DNA of 64,000 bases from Bacillota bacterium (GTDB lineage: Bacteria; Bacillota; Sulfobacillia; JAJZIM01): the NCBI GenBank assembly GCA_021810565.1, contig JAJZIM010000005.1:1-64000 (forward strand), in the 5' to 3' direction. A program made the position numbers and the translations under genes. Positions 6,790 to 15,595 of the stretch are shown here, piece by piece. Each line of letters opens with the position of its first letter. Position 1 is the stretch's first letter. The notes beneath the pieces are model-generated. The model saw only the letters and a program-made list of their open reading frames with translations. It was not told the DNA's origin and did not search any database.

Positions 6790-7263
6790 ATGGAAACCTT
6801 TCGGATCGTCTCGGTGCTGGTGGCGGTGCCGGCGTTCCTCGCCTTGGCGGACCTTTTGGCCCGCACCACCGGCCTGCACTACCTGCTGTTTCCGCCCCTG
6901 GCCACCATCGCCTACCAGGCCTTCTCCGACCCCCGGGGCCGGCGTTCCCGGTTGCGCTGCCTGGTGCTGAGCCCGGTCTTGGGAGCGGTGGTGGGGGCCT
7001 TGACGGTGCATTTCTTCGGGGACACCCCCTGGTCCATGGCGGGCTCCTCCCTGCTGGTGGTGGGGCTGATGCTGCTCTTGCGCTCGGAGATGCCGCCGGC
7101 CCTGGCGGTGAACGTGCTGGCCCTCTTCATCGGCGCCGGTACGCCCTGGTATCCCGCGGGGGTGTTCCTGGCCACCGCCGGGGTCGCCCTGGCCTTCTGG
7201 GTATGGCGCTGGGTGGGCTTCGAGGCGGTGGGCCGGCGGGAGACCACGGCCAGCCACCCATAG
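6790..7263 (+). CDS. HPP family membrane protein
   Basis: The protein has 157 residues from ATG 6790; TTG 6784 is an in-frame alternative better spaced from GGAGG. Four to five hydrophobic helices and the motif L-L-F-P-P-L-A-T-I-A-Y, with L-R-S-E-M-P-P-A-L-A later, match the HPP family of small integral membrane proteins, some of which are linked to nitrite or anion movement. It is divergent from merA, about 90 bp away. Its role here is unknown. Confidence 0.7.
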   Translation: METFRIVSVLVAVPAFLALADLLARTTGLHYLLFPPLATIAYQAFSDPRGRRSRLRCLVLSPVLGAVVGALTVHFFGDTPWSMAGSSLLVVGLMLLLRSEMPPALAVNVLALFIGAGTPWYPAGVFLATAGVALAFWVWRWVGFEAVGRRETTASHP

Positions 7264-7334
7264 GTAATATTCAAATATCCAAATGTCAAGTTCAATATAC
7301 CCCACCAGGGTAGCTACGTCAAGGGGGGAGCCCA
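7264..7334. other. AT-rich intergenic segment, possible promoter
   Basis: Bases 7264-7300 are strikingly AT-rich for this genome (TAATATTCAAATATCCAAAT). The minus strand contains TTGACA and the plus strand TTCAAA with AATATA 18 nt later. The plus-strand candidate could serve the amidohydrolase operon, but neither is strong. Confidence 0.35.
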
Positions 7335-8486
7335 TTGCTGGTGATACAGGACGGCGAGTTCCACACGGTGACGGGAGGCGTGGTGCGGGGGAGTCTCCTG
7401 GTCAAGGACGGCCGCATCGCGGCCCTGGGGCGGGTGGAGATCCTTCCCGAGGCCGAGGTGCTGGAGGCGGGGGGACGGCCGGTATACCCCGGCTTCATCG
7501 ACGCCCACACCCATCTGGGCCTGTACGAGGAGGGGGAGGGCTGGGCCGGGGACGACGTGAACGAGACCGGGGAGCCGGTCACGCCGCATCTGAGGGCCAT
7601 CGACGGGATCAACCCGGCCGACGCCGGTTTTACCGACGCCCTGCGGGGCGGTGTCACGGCGGCCTGGGTGGCGCCGGGCAGCGCCAACGTCCTGGGGGGT
7701 GAGGGGGTGACCCTGCGCACGGCGGGCCGGGAGGTGGCCCAGATGGTGCTGCGCGCCCCCTGGGGCTTGAAGGGGGCCCTGGGGGAGAACCCCAAGCGGG
7801 TGCACGGAGATCAAAAACGGGTTCCCTCCACGCGCATCGGCACGGCCGGGATGCTGCGGGAGACCCTGGTGCGCGCGCAGGGCTACCTGGAGAAAGTGCG
7901 CGCGGGTGGCGACAAGACCCCGGAGCGGGACCTGCGCCTGGAGGCGGTGGGACGGGTGCTCCGGGGAGAATACCCGCTGCGGCTGCACGCCCACCGGGCC
8001 GACGACATCCTGACCGGGGTGCGCATCGCCGAGGAGTTCGGGATCCGGATCTGCATCGAGCACTGCACCGAGGGGCACCAGGTCGCCCAGGAGCTGGCCC
8101 GCCGGGGTATCCCCGCCGTGGTGGGGCCCTCCCTGGCGGCCCGGGTCAAGGCGGAGTTGCGGGATAGAAGTTTTCGCACCCCGGCCGTATTGTCCCGGGC
8201 GGGGGTGAAGGTGGCGCTGATGACCGACCACCCGGTGGTGCCCTCGGCCTTCCTACCTCTGGCGGCGGCCCTGGCGGTGCGGGAGGGCATGACCGAAGAG
8301 GAGGCCCTGCGCGCGGTGACCATCCACGCCGCCGAGATCTGCGGCGTGGGGGACCGGTTGGGCAGTCTGGAGGCGGGCAAGGACGCGGACCTGGTGGTCT
8401 GGAGCGGTCCTCCCTTCGACCTGCGCTCCCGGCCCCTGGCGGTGCTGGTGGCGGGCCGGGTGGTCCACCGCCAGGAGGGCTTTTGA
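7335..8486 (+). CDS. Imidazolonepropionase-like amidohydrolase
   Basis: The protein has 383 residues and starts at TTG 7335 behind AAGGGGGGAG. It belongs to the metal-dependent amidohydrolase superfamily: the first metal motif is G-F-I-D-A-H-T-H-L-G, later histidines occur in L-H-A-H-R-A-D-D and I-E-H-C-T-E-G-H, and the catalytic Asp in M-T-D-H-P-V. The closest recognisable group is the imidazolonepropionase-like amidohydrolases, whose substrates vary. It overlaps the ribokinase gene by one base (TGATG) and precedes a nucleoside hydrolase, which suggests a role in salvage or breakdown of a purine- or nucleoside-derived compound. Confidence 0.85.
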   Translation: MLVIQDGEFHTVTGGVVRGSLLVKDGRIAALGRVEILPEAEVLEAGGRPVYPGFIDAHTHLGLYEEGEGWAGDDVNETGEPVTPHLRAIDGINPADAGFTDALRGGVTAAWVAPGSANVLGGEGVTLRTAGREVAQMVLRAPWGLKGALGENPKRVHGDQKRVPSTRIGTAGMLRETLVRAQGYLEKVRAGGDKTPERDLRLEAVGRVLRGEYPLRLHAHRADDILTGVRIAEEFGIRICIEHCTEGHQVAQELARRGIPAVVGPSLAARVKAELRDRSFRTPAVLSRAGVKVALMTDHPVVPSAFLPLAAALAVREGMTEEEALRAVTIHAAEICGVGDRLGSLEAGKDADLVVWSGPPFDLRSRPLAVLVAGRVVHRQEGF

Positions 8487-9415
8487 TGGCGGACATTCTG
8501 GTGGTGGGCAGCGTCAATGCCGACCTGGTGGTGCGCACGCCGCGACTGCCCCAGCGGGGAGAGACGGTGGACGGGGTCGACTTCGCGCTGCACTCGGGCG
8601 GCAAGGGGGCCAACCAGGCGGTCGCCGCCGCCCGGCTGGGGGGCAAGGTGGCCCTCTGGGGCCGGGTGGGGGACGACCCCTTCGGGGCGCGGCTGCGCGA
8701 CGGCTTGGCCGCCGACGGGATCGACGTGTCGGGGCTGGTGACCGACCCGGAGCACGCCACGGGGGTGGCTCTGATCGAGGTGGAGGAGCAAAGCGGCGAG
8801 AACCGCATCGTGCTGGTGCGGGGAGCCAACGCCCACGTGGCGGCGGCCGAGTTGGAGCCGGCCTTCTTTCGGGGGGCGCGCTTAGTGCTCCTGCAGCTGG
8901 AGGTGCCCCTCGACACGGTGCGCCGGGCGGCCGAGCTGGCCCAACAGGCGGGGGCGCGGGTGCTTTTGGACCCGGCCCCGGCCGTGCCGCTGCCGGAAGA
9001 GCTTTTGGCCCTGGCCGACTGGGTGCTGCCCAACGAGCACGAGGCTCAGTTTCTGACCGGGGTGGCGGTGGAGGACGCGGCGGGGGCGCGTCGGGCCGCC
9101 GCAGCCCTGCGCCGGGCGGGGGCCGCCCGGGCCGTGGTCAAGCTGGGGGCGCGGGGAGCCTTCCTGGATGACGGGGAAAGGCGGCGGCTTTTTCCGGGCC
9201 ATCGGGTGGCGACCGTGGACGCCACCGCGGCGGGGGATTGTTTCGCCGGAGCCCTGGCCGTGGCCCTGGTGGAGGGCAAAACGCCGGGGAAGGCCGTGGA
9301 GTTTGCCAACCGGGCGGCGGCCCTGTCCACCACCCGGCCGGGAGCCCAGGAGTCCTTGCCGCGCAGACGGGAGGTGGAGGAATGGGATCCAAGCCTGATG
9401 AGCGGGTGCCCCTGA
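8486..9415 (+). CDS. rbsK: Ribokinase (PfkB family)
   Basis: The protein has 309 residues from ATG 8486, which overlaps the amidohydrolase stop and follows AGGAGGG. Ribokinase landmarks are present: V-G-S-V-N-A-D near the start, the H-S-G-G-K-G-A-N-Q-A sugar-binding segment, N-E-H-E-A-Q-F-L-T-G, and the ATP/anion-hole motif D-A-T-A-A-G-D-C-F-A-G with the catalytic Asp. Family members phosphorylate D-ribose to ribose 5-phosphate. With the nucleoside hydrolase immediately downstream, which releases ribose, the pair makes a sensible nucleoside salvage route. Confidence 0.92.
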   Translation: MADILVVGSVNADLVVRTPRLPQRGETVDGVDFALHSGGKGANQAVAAARLGGKVALWGRVGDDPFGARLRDGLAADGIDVSGLVTDPEHATGVALIEVEEQSGENRIVLVRGANAHVAAAELEPAFFRGARLVLLQLEVPLDTVRRAAELAQQAGARVLLDPAPAVPLPEELLALADWVLPNEHEAQFLTGVAVEDAAGARRAAAALRRAGAARAVVKLGARGAFLDDGERRRLFPGHRVATVDATAAGDCFAGALAVALVEGKTPGKAVEFANRAAALSTTRPGAQESLPRRREVEEWDPSLMSGCP

Positions 9416-10338
9416 TCCTGGACTGCGATCCGGGGCATGACGACGCGGTGGCCATCTTGCTGGCGGCGGCGGACCCGGCGGCCGAGCTGCTGGCGGTCAC
9501 CGCCGTGGCGGGGAACCAGACCGTGGACAAGACCAGCTACAACGCCCGCCGGGTGCTGACCCTGGCGGGCAGGAAGGACGTGCCGGTGGCCGCCGGGTTT
9601 GCCGGCCCCCTGGTGGGGGAACTCGCCACGGCGGAGGAAGTGCATGGGAGCACCGGGCTGGACGGGGCCGACCTGCCCGAGCCGGCCTTGGAGCTGGATT
9701 CCCGCCACGGGGTGGATCTGATCATCGAGACGGTGCTGGGCGCCTCACGGCCGGTGGTGTTGGTGCCCACGGCCCCTTTGACCAACGTGGCGGTGGCCCT
9801 GCGCAAGGAGCCCCGCCTCAAGGGGCGCATCGCCCGCATCGTGTGGATGGGCGGCGCCGCGGGGGAGGGCAACGTTACCCCGGCGGCCGAGTTCAACGCC
9901 TTCGTGGACCCGGAGGCGGCCGCCATGGTCTTTTCCGCCGGCATCCCGCTAACCATGGTGGGGCTGGACGTCACCCATCAGGCTTTGCTGGAGGAGGTGG
10001 ATATAGCCTGGATCCGCGCCCTGGGCGCGCCGGTGGGCACCGCGGTGGCGGACCTGCTGGACTTTTACCGGGGCTTCCACCGGCGCCGCTACGCTTTCTC
10101 CGGCTTTCCCCTGCATGACGCCTGCGCCGTGGCGGAGGCGCTGCGCCCTGGCTTGGTGCGCACCCTCCCCATGGCGGTAGAGGTGGAGACGGCGGGGCGC
10201 TGGACCCGGGGCCGCACCGTGTGCGACCGCTGGGGCGTGTGGGAGCGGGAACCCAACGTTCAGGTGGGGGTCTCCATCGACCGGGCGGCCTTCATGGCCT
10301 ACCTGCGACAGATCCTGGCCCGCTACCGCCGGGCCTGA
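9382..10338 (+). CDS. Inosine/uridine-preferring nucleoside hydrolase
   Basis: The protein has 318 residues from ATG 9382 behind GGAGGTGGAGG, overlapping rbsK by 34 nt. The calcium-binding family signature D-C-D-P-G-H-D-D-A lies at residues 14-22. Further landmarks are P-T-A-P-L-T-N-V-A, W-M-G-G, E-F-N-A-F-V-D-P-E-A-A and H-D-A-C-A-V. These enzymes hydrolyse the N-glycosidic bond of ribonucleosides to base and ribose in the cytoplasm. The overlap with ribokinase supports coordinated conversion of nucleoside to ribose phosphate. The exact base preference cannot be read from sequence. Confidence 0.93.
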   Translation: MGSKPDERVPLILDCDPGHDDAVAILLAAADPAAELLAVTAVAGNQTVDKTSYNARRVLTLAGRKDVPVAAGFAGPLVGELATAEEVHGSTGLDGADLPEPALELDSRHGVDLIIETVLGASRPVVLVPTAPLTNVAVALRKEPRLKGRIARIVWMGGAAGEGNVTPAAEFNAFVDPEAAAMVFSAGIPLTMVGLDVTHQALLEEVDIAWIRALGAPVGTAVADLLDFYRGFHRRRYAFSGFPLHDACAVAEALRPGLVRTLPMAVEVETAGRWTRGRTVCDRWGVWEREPNVQVGVSIDRAAFMAYLRQILARYRRA

Positions 10339-11487
10339 TCAATCGGCGGCGCCTGCCAGGAGCCGGGTCACCTCTGCAGGCTCCAGCACCGCCAGCACCA
10401 CCGTCTCGGGGACGGAGTTGGCTACCACCTCCGTCGGCTCCTTGCCAGGGTGCCGCTCTCCGGGCGCCATGAGCCGCACCACCGGGTGCAGGGAGTCGTC
10501 CCCCTGGCGGAGGCACACCCCGACGAGGCCGCCGGCCAGGCGCAGGAAGGATCCCACGGGATAGACCGCCACATGGGCCAGGAAGGTCTCCACCACATGC
10601 GGCTCGTACAGGGAGCCGGCCTGGGCGGCCAGTTCCTCGCAGGCCCGGTGGGGCAGCTTGCCGCGGCGGTAGGGGCGCTGGGAGGTCATGGCGTCGTAGC
10701 TGTCCGCCACGGCGCAGATGCGGCCGGGCAGGGAGATGTCCTCCCCCTTCAGGCCGTGGGGATACCCGGAGCCGTCCAGGCGCTCGTGGTGCTCGCAGGC
10801 GGCCAGGGGCACCCGGCTACTGAGCCCCTTCAGCTGCTGCAGCACCTGGCACCCCAGCTGGGCGTGGCCGCGCATGGTGGCCAGCTCGACGGCGGTGAGG
10901 GGCGCGGCTTTCAGGAGCAAGGCGCTGGGGATGAAGGCCTTGCCCAGATCGTGGAGCAGGGTGCCCACCCCCAGGTCGCGCAGCAGCTGTCCCCGCATGC
11001 CCAGCCAGCCTCCGAGGAGCATGGAGAGGGCGCACACGTTGGCCGAGTGCAGGAAGGTGTAGTTGTCGGCGCCCTTGAGCATGGTGAGGCTGGTCAGCAA
11101 CTGGGGATGGGCGGCGATGTCCTGGGCGATCTGCTCCACCAGGCTGTAGATGCGCGGCAGGGGCAGGTCCCGCCCCCCGGCGGCGGCGCGCATGGCGGCC
11201 CGGACGGTGTTCATGGCCTGGCGCTTGGTGGCCTCCTCCAGCGGCTCGGGTTCGCTGGCTCCGTCGCTTACGGGATGCTCCACCCATACCTCGCGGTAGC
11301 CCAGGTCTTGCAGCCGGTGCAGGTAGCGCGGCGTCAAGACCACCCCGGCGGCTAGGAGCACGTGGCTTTGGTAGTCCAAGACCGGTCGGGCCAGGGCCAT
11401 TCCGGAAAGGCTGGGCCCTACGGGCAGGCGCAGCAAAAAGATCACCTCTTCGTCCGTTATCTCGGGAAAAAGGCGCCGACAATTCAC
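10339..11487 (-). CDS. HD-GYP domain c-di-GMP phosphodiesterase candidate
   Basis: The protein has 382 residues. An N-terminal segment (A-R-P-V-L-D-Y-Q-S-H-V-L-L) resembles the DUF3391-type domain often fused to HD-GYP. The HD-GYP domain follows with L-L-H-D-L-G-K (about residue 178) and H-H-E-R-L-D-G-S-G-Y-P-H-G-L (about 233), both intact, then a variable C-terminal tail. Such proteins degrade cyclic di-GMP to GMP. The GTG at 11487 has no clear ribosome site, and ATG at residue 30 (11400) is a plausible alternative start. It converges with the nucleoside hydrolase with no gap. Confidence 0.87.
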   Translation of the reverse strand: MNCRRLFPEITDEEVIFLLRLPVGPSLSGMALARPVLDYQSHVLLAAGVVLTPRYLHRLQDLGYREVWVEHPVSDGASEPEPLEEATKRQAMNTVRAAMRAAAGGRDLPLPRIYSLVEQIAQDIAAHPQLLTSLTMLKGADNYTFLHSANVCALSMLLGGWLGMRGQLLRDLGVGTLLHDLGKAFIPSALLLKAAPLTAVELATMRGHAQLGCQVLQQLKGLSSRVPLAACEHHERLDGSGYPHGLKGEDISLPGRICAVADSYDAMTSQRPYRRGKLPHRACEELAAQAGSLYEPHVVETFLAHVAVYPVGSFLRLAGGLVGVCLRQGDDSLHPVVRLMAPGERHPGKEPTEVVANSVPETVVLAVLEPAEVTRLLAGAAD

Positions 11488-11570
11488 GGTGGTTTCGTCA
11501 CCGAGCGGGTGAGGCCGCGGGCGGATGAAGCTGGTGAGCCTCGGAGATACTCCCGAGCGGGGGGATCTTC

Positions 11571-12950
11571 ATGTCCACCAAGGTTTCCGGCTTTCGCCAC
11601 CGGGCCACTTCGGATCGCCAGGGAGTGCGGTTCAAGTCCATCCGCACCGGGGAACTCACCCTGATGACCATCGGGGGCATCATGGGATCGGGGCTGTTTT
11701 TGGCCAGCGGGCAGGCCATCCGCTACGCCGGCCCGGCCGTGGCCCTGGGGTATCTGGCGGGGGTGCTGGTGATGGCTGCGGAGATGGGCGCCCTGGCGGA
11801 GATGGCTGCGGCGGACCCCATCCGAGGTAACTTCATCACCTACACCTCCCGGGTGCTGGGCCGCGGCCCGGCCTTCACCGGGGGCTGGATCTTCTGGTTC
11901 TCCAGCATCCTGAACATGGCGGCCGAGGCCACGGCGGCGGCGCTGTTCACCCGGATGTGGCTGAGCGGGGTGCCGGTGTGGGCCTTCAGCCTGGGCTTCG
12001 CCGTCTTGGTGGCGGCCCTGAATTTCCTCCCCGTGCGTGGTTTCGGGGAGGTGGAATCGGTCATGTCCGGACTGAAGATCCTGGCGGTTGGCGCCTTCCT
12101 CGGGCTGGGGGTGCTGGCCCTGACCGGCCACGCCGGGGCCCACCCGCCCCTTTGGAGGAACTTCGCGCCCCGGGGGGCGCGGGGGGTGGGTCAGGCCATG
12201 ATCCTGGTGCTGTTCTCCCTCTCCGGCACCGGCATCCTGGGGATGGCGGCCCCCGACACCCGTGCCCCCGGCCGTACTATCCCGGCGGCCATCCGCAACG
12301 TCTCGCTCATGGTGCTGGTCTTCTACGTCGGCGCGGCGCTCTTGATCCCGGCCATGGTGCCCTGGCAGCGGGTGCCCACCCACCAGAGCCCCTTCGTGGC
12401 GGCCCTGAACAGCCTGCGCATCCCCTATGTGGGCGGCGCGATGAACCTCCTGATCCTGGTGGCCGTCCTGTCCGCCCTCAACGCCGGGCTCTACTCCACG
12501 GATCGGGTGTTGGTGTCCCTGGCCCGGGACGGGTACGCCCCCGGGCTATTCGGACGGCTCTCCGCCCGCAAGGTGCCGGTGGCGGCCAACGCCCTCACCG
12601 GAGTATGCCTGACGGCGGCGGCTTCCCTGATCTACTTCCTGCCCCAAGAGGCCTACCTGTATCTGGTCAGCGCCACGGGGCTGATGGTGCTGTTCATCTG
12701 GGCCCTCATCATCTACACCCAGATCCGCTACCGGCCCTGGCTGGAGCGCCATAAGCCTGAGCGTTTGCATTTTCGCATGCCGGGTCACCCCTACACCTCC
12801 TGGCTGACCCTGGTGCTGCTCACGGGCATCCTGGGCACCGCCTTCCTGGCTTCCCGGGAGGCGGTGGCGCTGGTCCTGGGGGTGGCGGCCAGCGCCTGCT
12901 TCGCCGGAGTGTACTTCCTGGTGCGCGGCAGGCTGCGCGCGGGCGCCTAG
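11571..12950 (+). CDS. APC-family amino acid permease
   Basis: The protein has 459 residues from ATG 11571 behind GGGGGGA. About twelve hydrophobic helices are visible. Family marks include I-G-G-I-M-G-S-G-L-F-L-A-S-G in helix 1 and F-S-L-S-G-T-G-I-L-G-M-A-A in helix 6, the unwound substrate-binding segments of the amino acid/polyamine/organocation transporters (AnsP/GabP-like group). It would import an amino acid by proton coupling. No regulator or catabolic partner is next to it, so the substrate is open. Confidence 0.9.
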   Translation: MSTKVSGFRHRATSDRQGVRFKSIRTGELTLMTIGGIMGSGLFLASGQAIRYAGPAVALGYLAGVLVMAAEMGALAEMAAADPIRGNFITYTSRVLGRGPAFTGGWIFWFSSILNMAAEATAAALFTRMWLSGVPVWAFSLGFAVLVAALNFLPVRGFGEVESVMSGLKILAVGAFLGLGVLALTGHAGAHPPLWRNFAPRGARGVGQAMILVLFSLSGTGILGMAAPDTRAPGRTIPAAIRNVSLMVLVFYVGAALLIPAMVPWQRVPTHQSPFVAALNSLRIPYVGGAMNLLILVAVLSALNAGLYSTDRVLVSLARDGYAPGLFGRLSARKVPVAANALTGVCLTAAASLIYFLPQEAYLYLVSATGLMVLFIWALIIYTQIRYRPWLERHKPERLHFRMPGHPYTSWLTLVLLTGILGTAFLASREAVALVLGVAASACFAGVYFLVRGRLRAGA

Positions 12951-13021
12951 GATCCAGCGGGTTGCGGCCCCCCGCCCGCCGTGCTATGCTCAGGGCGGAG
13001 ACCCACAGGGGAGGCGGGGAT

Positions 13022-13411
13022 TTGGGGCGAGGCACACCCCAGGAGTGGTGGCGGGTGGCGGAGGAGGACTTAACCTTCGCCGGCGAGGCGGCGGCCTTGG
13101 GTCACCCGGTGTGGTCCCTGGTGCTGTGCCAGCAGGCCTTGGAGAAGACCCTGAAGGGGCTGTACCTGGCGCGCCGGGGGCGCACGCCGCCGCACACCCA
13201 CGACCTTTTGATCCTCGCCTCCCGCACCGACGTGCTGCATCTCTTGGACGCCAACCGGCGTCGCCTATTGGTGTCCCTCACCAACTACTACCGCTGGCGT
13301 TACCCGGACACTCATGAGCACCTGGCGCGCCGCTCCACGGCCCAACTGGTGTCTAGGACCCTCGAGGAAGCGGGGGAAGTGATGCGATGGCTGCGACAAA
13401 GGGAGAGGTGA
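13022..13411 (+). CDS. HEPN domain protein of a HEPN/MNT pair
   Basis: The protein has 129 residues. TTG 13022 was chosen because GGGAGG lies 7-8 nt upstream; an ATG 60 nt earlier lacks one. It matches the HEPN family: W-W-R-V-A-E-E-D-L near the start, C-Q-Q-A-L-E-K-T-L-K-G-L-Y in the middle, then P-P-H-T-H-D-L. HEPN proteins paired with a minimal nucleotidyltransferase often form toxin-antitoxin modules in which the HEPN partner is the toxin, silenced by nucleotidylation. The MNT gene overlaps its 3' end by 25 nt, supporting a functional pair. Confidence 0.82.
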   Translation: MGRGTPQEWWRVAEEDLTFAGEAAALGHPVWSLVLCQQALEKTLKGLYLARRGRTPPHTHDLLILASRTDVLHLLDANRRRLLVSLTNYYRWRYPDTHEHLARRSTAQLVSRTLEEAGEVMRWLRQRER

Positions 13412-13719
13412 GGGAGCTTGTCCGCCGCTTCGCGCAAGAGGTGGCCGCGAGCGGCATCCGGGTGGATCACGTGATCCTCTACGGGTCCCATGCCCGGGGA
13501 GGAGTGCACGAGACCAGCGACATCAACGTGGCGGTGGTCTCCCCCGACCTGGGGCGGGATCCCTTCGAGGAGGCCCTGACCCTGCGGGAGATCGCCCTGC
13601 GGCTGGATCCCCACCTGGTGCCGGAGCCTTACTCCCGGGAGGAGTACCGCACGGCGGCGGAGGGGGATTTCCTGCACGACGAGGTGCTGGCCAAGGGGGA
13701 GGAGGTGGCGCTGTCCTGA
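13387..13719 (+). CDS. MNT-type nucleotidyltransferase partner
   Basis: The protein has 110 residues. The nucleotidyltransferase motif G-S-H-A-R-G is present, but the metal-binding pair that is usually S-D-I-D reads S-D-I-N (then V-A-V-V-S-P-D), replacing the second catalytic aspartate by asparagine. This may weaken or abolish nucleotidyl transfer. It overlaps the HEPN gene, so both are made together. Known MNT antitoxins modify or simply bind the HEPN toxin; binding alone would tolerate this substitution. Confidence 0.8.
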   Translation: MAATKGEVRELVRRFAQEVAASGIRVDHVILYGSHARGGVHETSDINVAVVSPDLGRDPFEEALTLREIALRLDPHLVPEPYSREEYRTAAEGDFLHDEVLAKGEEVALS

Positions 13720-13854
13720 GGGACCCCCAGGAGCCCACGGGGGAAGGGCCGCCCAAGGGCGTGCAGCTTCCCGCCGTTTTTTTCGATGTATGGGATATAG
13801 GCCGCAAGCGGGGTTCGCGACCGCGAACTTTTTTAATATCTTCACCATCCGGGC

Positions 13855-15477
13855 ATGGGGGGCGACGGGGTGTTCGGCAGGAGCGCCGGCGGACGGGAAG
13901 CGGCGTGGCGGGCGCTGGGGGAGATGGTGCAAGCCCTGGAGGAGCGCAGCCGATACTTCAAGGGTCATTCCTTCCATGTGGTGCAGCTGGTCCGGGGTAT
14001 GGGGGAGCAGTTGGGGTGGCGGCGGGGGGCGCTCGACACGTTGTGTCGGGCGGCCTTGGTGCACGACCTGGGGATGGTGCAAGTGCCCGACGCCGTCTTG
14101 AACAAACGGGGCAACCTCACCCCCCCGGAGCGGGCCTGGATGATGGACCATCCGGTGGTGGGAGCGCGGATCCTGGAGGCGGCGGATCTGGGGCGCTTGG
14201 CCCTCCCGGTGCGCCACCACCACGAGTGGTACGACGGTCGCGGCTATCCCGACGGGCTGGCGGGCGGGGCGATTCCCCCGGGAGCCGCCATCCTGGCCGT
14301 GGCCGAGGCCTACGACGCCCTGACGGCCGAACGCCCGTACCGGCGGGCCGGGAGCGAGGCGGCGGCCCTGGCGGAGATCCAGGCGTGCTCCGGGAGCCAG
14401 TTCGATCCGCAGGTGGTGGGAGCTCTGGCCGAGTGCCTGCCCGCCATCGCGACACGGCAGCCGCAGCGGCCGGCCCAGCGCCTCGGCAGCGTGCCTTTGA
14501 ACGTGCCCGGACAGCACCGCTGGGCCGTGGAGCGGGAAATGCGGGTCTTCGAGCGGGTGGCCCGGGCCGTGGAGCTGGTGGTGGACGTGACCCCGCTGCT
14601 GAACGAGGTCTGCAACATCGTGCGCGAGGAGCTGGAGGTGTCCATGGCGGTGATCCGCCTGCTGGATCCTGCCACCGGAAACCTGGTCCTGGGCGGGGTG
14701 GCGGGGCGTCAGCCCATGGGGCGGCCGCGCCGCTTCCCGGCGGAGCAGGGGATCCTGGGCTGGGTGGCCTCCCACCGGGAGGCGGTCAACGTGGCCGATG
14801 TGCACCTGGATCCCCGCGCCTACGAGCCCTTTGCCGAGCTGCGCTCCCTGGCCGCCGTGCCCATGATCTCCCGCGGCGGCTTGGTGGGGGTCATGGGCAT
14901 CGGCAGCGACCGCCCCGGGGTGTTCACCGCGGAGGACCTGCAGCTCTTGGAGGGGGTGTCCCACACCATCGCCGCCACGGTGGCGGTGGCGCAGCTGCAC
15001 CAGGAGGTGAAGCTGGCGGCCACCCAGGACTACCTGACGGGGGTGGCCAACCGCCGGGAGGTGCTCTCCCAGTTGGAGCACCGGCTCGCGCGGGCCCGGC
15101 GAGAGAGGCGGCCCTTGGCGGTGGCCATGGTGGACGTGAACGACTTGAAGAAGATCAACGACCACCGGGGACACCGGGCGGGGGACGAGGCCATCCGGGG
15201 GGTGGCCACGGCCTTGTCCGAGGGGGTGCGCTCCGGGGATCTGGTGGGCCGCTACGGCGGGGACGAGTTCCTGGTGGTGCTGGCCGACCTGGACCGGGAG
15301 CAGGCCCAGGCCGTGCTGGACCGGGTGCAGCCCCCCTCGGACCTGGAGTTCCCCCTGCGCTGGGGCTGCGGCGTGGCGGCCTTCCCGGCGGATGGGGCCA
15401 CCCTGGAGGAACTGGTCATGCGGGCCGACGAGCGCCTGTACCACCACAAGGAGGCGATGAAGCGCGGCGAGGGCTAG
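13855..15477 (+). CDS. HD-GYP/GAF/GGDEF cyclic di-GMP signalling protein
   Basis: The protein has 540 residues and three domains. Residues 20-190 are HD-GYP, with A-L-V-H-D-L-G-M (Met replacing the usual Lys) and H-H-E-W-Y-D-G-R-G-Y-P-D-G-L. About 235-385 is a GAF domain. About 390-535 is a diguanylate cyclase with R-Y-G-G-D-E-F and an inhibitory-site R-S-G-D five residues before GGDEF. Opposite activities, synthesis and hydrolysis of cyclic di-GMP, thus sit in one soluble polypeptide, presumably switched by the GAF ligand. No membrane segment is seen. The ATG start is reasonable but lacks a strong ribosome site. Confidence 0.9.
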   Translation: MGGDGVFGRSAGGREAAWRALGEMVQALEERSRYFKGHSFHVVQLVRGMGEQLGWRRGALDTLCRAALVHDLGMVQVPDAVLNKRGNLTPPERAWMMDHPVVGARILEAADLGRLALPVRHHHEWYDGRGYPDGLAGGAIPPGAAILAVAEAYDALTAERPYRRAGSEAAALAEIQACSGSQFDPQVVGALAECLPAIATRQPQRPAQRLGSVPLNVPGQHRWAVEREMRVFERVARAVELVVDVTPLLNEVCNIVREELEVSMAVIRLLDPATGNLVLGGVAGRQPMGRPRRFPAEQGILGWVASHREAVNVADVHLDPRAYEPFAELRSLAAVPMISRGGLVGVMGIGSDRPGVFTAEDLQLLEGVSHTIAATVAVAQLHQEVKLAATQDYLTGVANRREVLSQLEHRLARARRERRPLAVAMVDVNDLKKINDHRGHRAGDEAIRGVATALSEGVRSGDLVGRYGGDEFLVVLADLDREQAQAVLDRVQPPSDLEFPLRWGCGVAAFPADGATLEELVMRADERLYHHKEAMKRGEG

Positions 15478-15481
15478 TTTT

Positions 15482-15510
15482 TTGCCATGTAGCCCGCCCC
15501 GTGGTATAAT
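15482..15510 (+). promoter_or_regulatory. Sigma-A promoter of typA
   Basis: TTGCCA (15482-15487) and a perfect TATAAT (15505-15510) are separated by 17 nt, 86 nt before the typA ATG. The -35 box begins just after the stop of the upstream signalling gene. Confidence 0.85.
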
Positions 15511-15595
15511 ACTAGCCGTTGCCCCGGGATCGACCGTCGTCGGGCGGAGCCGGACAGGGCCCCGCCGCTTTTTTATGGGAAGAGGAGAAGAGATC

